Source: Coprinellus micaceus (Eukaryota; Basidiomycota; Agaricomycetes; Agaricales; Psathyrellaceae). Taken from it: a stretch of DNA of 64,000 nucleotides. The translations under genes were made by a program, and so were the position numbers. The DNA lies in NCBI GenBank assembly GCA_951394405.1, contig OX596334.1, positions 4,340,001 through 4,404,000 of the forward strand. The letters run 5' to 3'. Positions 61,201 to 64,000 of this stretch are shown in pieces (position 1 is the first letter of the stretch; the number at the start of each line of letters is the position of its first letter). The notes under the pieces are model-generated. The model was not told the origin of the DNA. It searched no databases and saw only the letters and a list, made by a program, of their open reading frames with translations.

Positions 61201-62050
61201 CTCGACATGGAGCGGGTAGGGGCATTGTCATCTAATTGAGAGGTTGATCCCTAGCCTCAAAAGAGACAAGTCGGACTGGGTTGACCGCTTAACCGAGTGT
61301 TGGCGTTCGGTTGGGGCGGTGGAGCGGTTCGTTGAGTGGCGGATAACGAAGGACTGGGAGTCGCCGTCACGATTTTGGTATTGAGCGTCGGTTTCTTGGG
61401 AGAGTGCACCCAGTATCCCAAGAGCTTCGTCATCCATGTCGAGGGCGATGACTCCAAACGGCACACCGATCGCCAAGGTTGTTCCGCTCCTTGTCGTCAA
61501 GCTAGTCAAGCCTTCGTCCGACGGTGAGGGTAGAGATCCATCTGTGGAAAGCGATGGAGTCAGTGAACAGCACCGATGTGAATCCGGAAAGGGGCAGGGG
61601 AGACAGAGAGAGAAGAGGGCATAAACGAGTTGTAAATATGCACAATTGAGGGGAAGCATCCCTACGTGATTCCGAACCATCCCTCCTTGCCTCACGATCT
61701 CCTCGCGCAGTGACCAAGTGGGAAGTCTTGGAGGACGATTGAAGACGTAAGCCAGACGTAGCTATGTAGCTGCTATCCAATTCCCTGGGGACGGATGCTC
61801 GGTTAAACGAGGTTGCGCAAAGGTAGGATCGAGGTTGTGTCCAGAGGCCCGGGAGCAAATAAATACTGACTAGGATGCTCGTAAGGGCCTTCAGAAGGGG
61901 ACTCGTGCGTCCATGCTCTCTTGTCCGACCGTCGACCTCGTATCATCTCAAGGCGGATGGTCTCCGTGGACCACCGCGGGTACGCGTACAGCAGCGAAGC
62001 AGTGGGTCTGCCGTTTGGTTGTGAGGAGAGTGCTGTTCAACGGTGCCGAC
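58230..62050. repeat. Spacer repeat block U5
   Basis: Landmarks: CTCTGGCCTCCCATTGA (58657), AGAAGCCAGGATCACGG (60259), CATGCTCGGCGCCTCTTCAACG (60483), CAATATATTCGTAGA (61172), GGAGTCAGTGAACAG (61556). A plus-strand Ala/Pro/Ser-rich frame (…LPLPNTPAAAFNDANSAGQA… about 59205-59330) and a minus-strand frame (ALDMDDEALGILGALSQETD about 61390-61450) look like remains of genes. The latter matches ALDMDEEALGYLGVLSRGTD in U1, evidence that this segment once coded for protein. Confidence 0.55.
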
Positions 62051-64000
62051 TGGTGGGCCCAGGAGATCGTTTGGTCGGTGAAGTCGCGTTCATGGTGGTC
62101 TTGAGGAAGGCGTTAGTTCAGGCGCCCCGGCGTTATCAGTGATCATCCTCTGGCAAATGATTGGCTATCATCGGCGCTGGAACGGGTAATGCCCCTGACC
62201 GAACCTTTCTCGCCGCAACCACCACCATGAAACGAAGCTGCTCAAGTCGTTCCGTCTCCCCGCCTCTGGACACTGTACGCTAGGACTCCAGCCCAGTCAA
62301 GACGTCCTCCACTCGCCACCGCTGCCCCACTGACACTCTCCGCCACTCCTTCCTTCCCTCACGAGCACCAACACCACCAACACCACCCTACGGACTGAGA
62401 ACGCTGCTGCAGGATTCTCCTTGACCCTCGAACGCACGTCCTTGCTACGCGCCTTTAACGGGAGCCATATGAGTTGGGACAGAGCATGAGATGCCCTGAA
62501 ACTGGGATTCAAGCCTTTCTAGGTTCGTAGTCTCCCTTTATATGGTTACGCTCCAGCAACGCCCCTTTCTTGGAGGTGGAACTCCCCCTTCCCATCTATA
62601 GAATTCTGTATAACCGAATATTCACCTTCAGAGCTCTCAAAGTGCCCCAACCACACATCCTTCCATCCCAACAGAGGTCCGAACCGAAGCTCTCCAGGAT
62701 AATGATCCATCCCGTCGCCCCCTTCCTTTTGGCCGTAGCCTAGAGTGTTTGCGACAGGGATAACGCGTGGAATAAGTGTCGCGGGCCTGGTTCCCTTGAG
62801 CGGTGCGTACTTCCCGACCTCCCCATTCTCCTCTGCCCCACACTCCGTCCTCTCAATCCCGATCCTCCCACTACCCTTGAGCGTCGAGCTCATCTCGTGA
62901 ACGTTCGCTGACTTTACCGACTTTATTAGATGGGCATATGTCCTCGACGACGCTGAACGGCGCCCCCTGACAAAGCGTTGTGATTCAGATGCGAGAAACA
63001 GGCTCAATACGCCTCCTGCATTGCGCAACACCTTTCCTGGAAGCTACCCTCTATGGCTGGCATGGGGTATTTCGAACGAGAATGCTCCATAACACTTCGT
63101 CGGGACGATAAGCGCTAGAAACGGCGAGAATATATCCACCAGCACCGAGCGATTCGTCTCAATGCATCGTCCAGATACCAACCTCGAAGTCTCAACCTGT
63201 AGCCTCAACCCGGTCAGCCTTCCGCCCTTCTAGCTCGTGAAGGGAGCGAAGGCTACCCCCCCACAGTTGCTCGCCCAAAGGCTGACGTTCAGATCTACCA
63301 ACTCTCCATCTTCGTAGCTCAGGATGAGGCCAACGCCGGCTGTCCCGACGCCGCCCCCGCTTATGAGCTCTTTGGACGCTGAACGCAGTCTTCAGACGAT
63401 GTACGTTTATTATCCGCCTCGTCTTCCGTACTTCCGATCCCTCCGTTGCCAACTGGGAACTCTGTTGCTCACTTCCTTTACAGTTCGACCGGTTGCCGTT
63501 CCTTCGTTCACTCCGACGAAACGAGAACAAGACATTTACCTTCATCTGGCATTCTAGCTCGCAAGCGGGAGTTCGCTGCATGTAGCCAAGAACGGGGTCC
63601 AGCGCAATCGACGTCTTGGGACACCTTAGTCGAGGTCAGTCCTTGCATTCAGCAATTCTGGCTATGTTGTACTGTGGCATTTAACGTCTACCCGGGTATT
63701 ACGATCTCATTATTTACACCTCCAATGTCCCACTTCCTGTCACGTTCGTGTCGTGTTTACTACATTTTCACCTTATACCAACCCGTCTGGCATTCTCTAC
63801 TGTACCATTCCACCTGACCCGCTTTTTATCCGCCTCCTTCAATAACATCCTACCCTCCCTGCAGCCCGCCTGGATCCATTATGCATGCATAAATTCATCC
63901 TATTCTGTCCCGAAGCTCACGTAGACGCCCCCTTCGACAGCCCCCTCCAGGTCACTAACTCACCCTTTTTGACGATGGCAAACACCTGCCGATGTGCATC
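62050..64000. repeat. Spacer repeat block U6, cut by the right window edge
   Basis: Begins with GAAGTCGCGTTCATGGTGG (62081; minus-strand ATG at 62093), then CCTTTCTAGGTTCG (62514), TTATTAGATGGGCATATG (62922) and CTGACCCGCTTTTTATCCGC (63816). It parallels U4 (49090-50960) in order and spacing up to the end of the window. Confidence 0.55.

Overview
The window reads as nuclear DNA of an agaricomycete-type basidiomycete. Genes carry many very short GT-AG introns (about 45-80 bases). A Plavaka-type transposase and a DUF6698-type gene, both typical of mushroom-forming fungi, sit in the left part, and a large array of NACHT-TPR (NOD-like) genes fills the right part. I saw no rRNA, tRNA, CRISPR or bacterial-style operon. 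Gene models were built by hand from reading-frame continuity and splice phase.

Left part (1-22.3 kb). A broken Plavaka transposase gene runs off the left edge on the minus strand (1-2735). Degenerate minus-strand coding traces follow (about 4.3-5.4 kb). Two small minus-strand genes come next: a coiled-coil protein (6062-6913) and a short helical protein (7951-8434). Three multi-exon plus-strand genes follow: a low-complexity hypothetical protein (9918-12511, 5 exons), a DUF6698-type protein (13561-15275, 8 exons) and a Cys/His-rich protein with an acidic tail (16780-18275, 5 exons). From 18.3 to 22.3 kb I see non-coding DNA with two foldback elements. One is a clean hAT-type MITE with a perfect 8-base target duplication (19885-20201). 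The other is a composite foldback element (20736-21104).

Right part (22.36-64 kb). This is a higher-order segmental array. Three paralogous NACHT-TPR genes lie at 23007-26179, 36076-40124 and 53082-56598, all on the plus strand. They share one architecture: a basic disordered N-terminus, a His-rich block, a short symmetric phase-1/1 exon encoding a Gly/Asn/Val motif, a NACHT NTPase with clear Walker A and B motifs, and C-terminal 45-residue TPR-like repeats. The first copy has an in-frame TGA in the repeat domain. The second has eight or more almost identical 135-base repeats. The first and third copies are each followed, on the opposite strand, by a copy of ribosomal protein eL37. One eL37 copy is complete except for its start codon; the other is clearly decayed. 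The spacers are related blocks of a roughly 4-6 kb repeat family with decayed coding traces on both strands. The block order predicts a further NLR gene just beyond the right edge.

Functionally, the NACHT-TPR genes look like fungal innate-immunity or non-self-recognition receptors, evolving by segmental duplication, repeat turnover and pseudogenisation. The motif-bearing cassette exon is the most interesting element.
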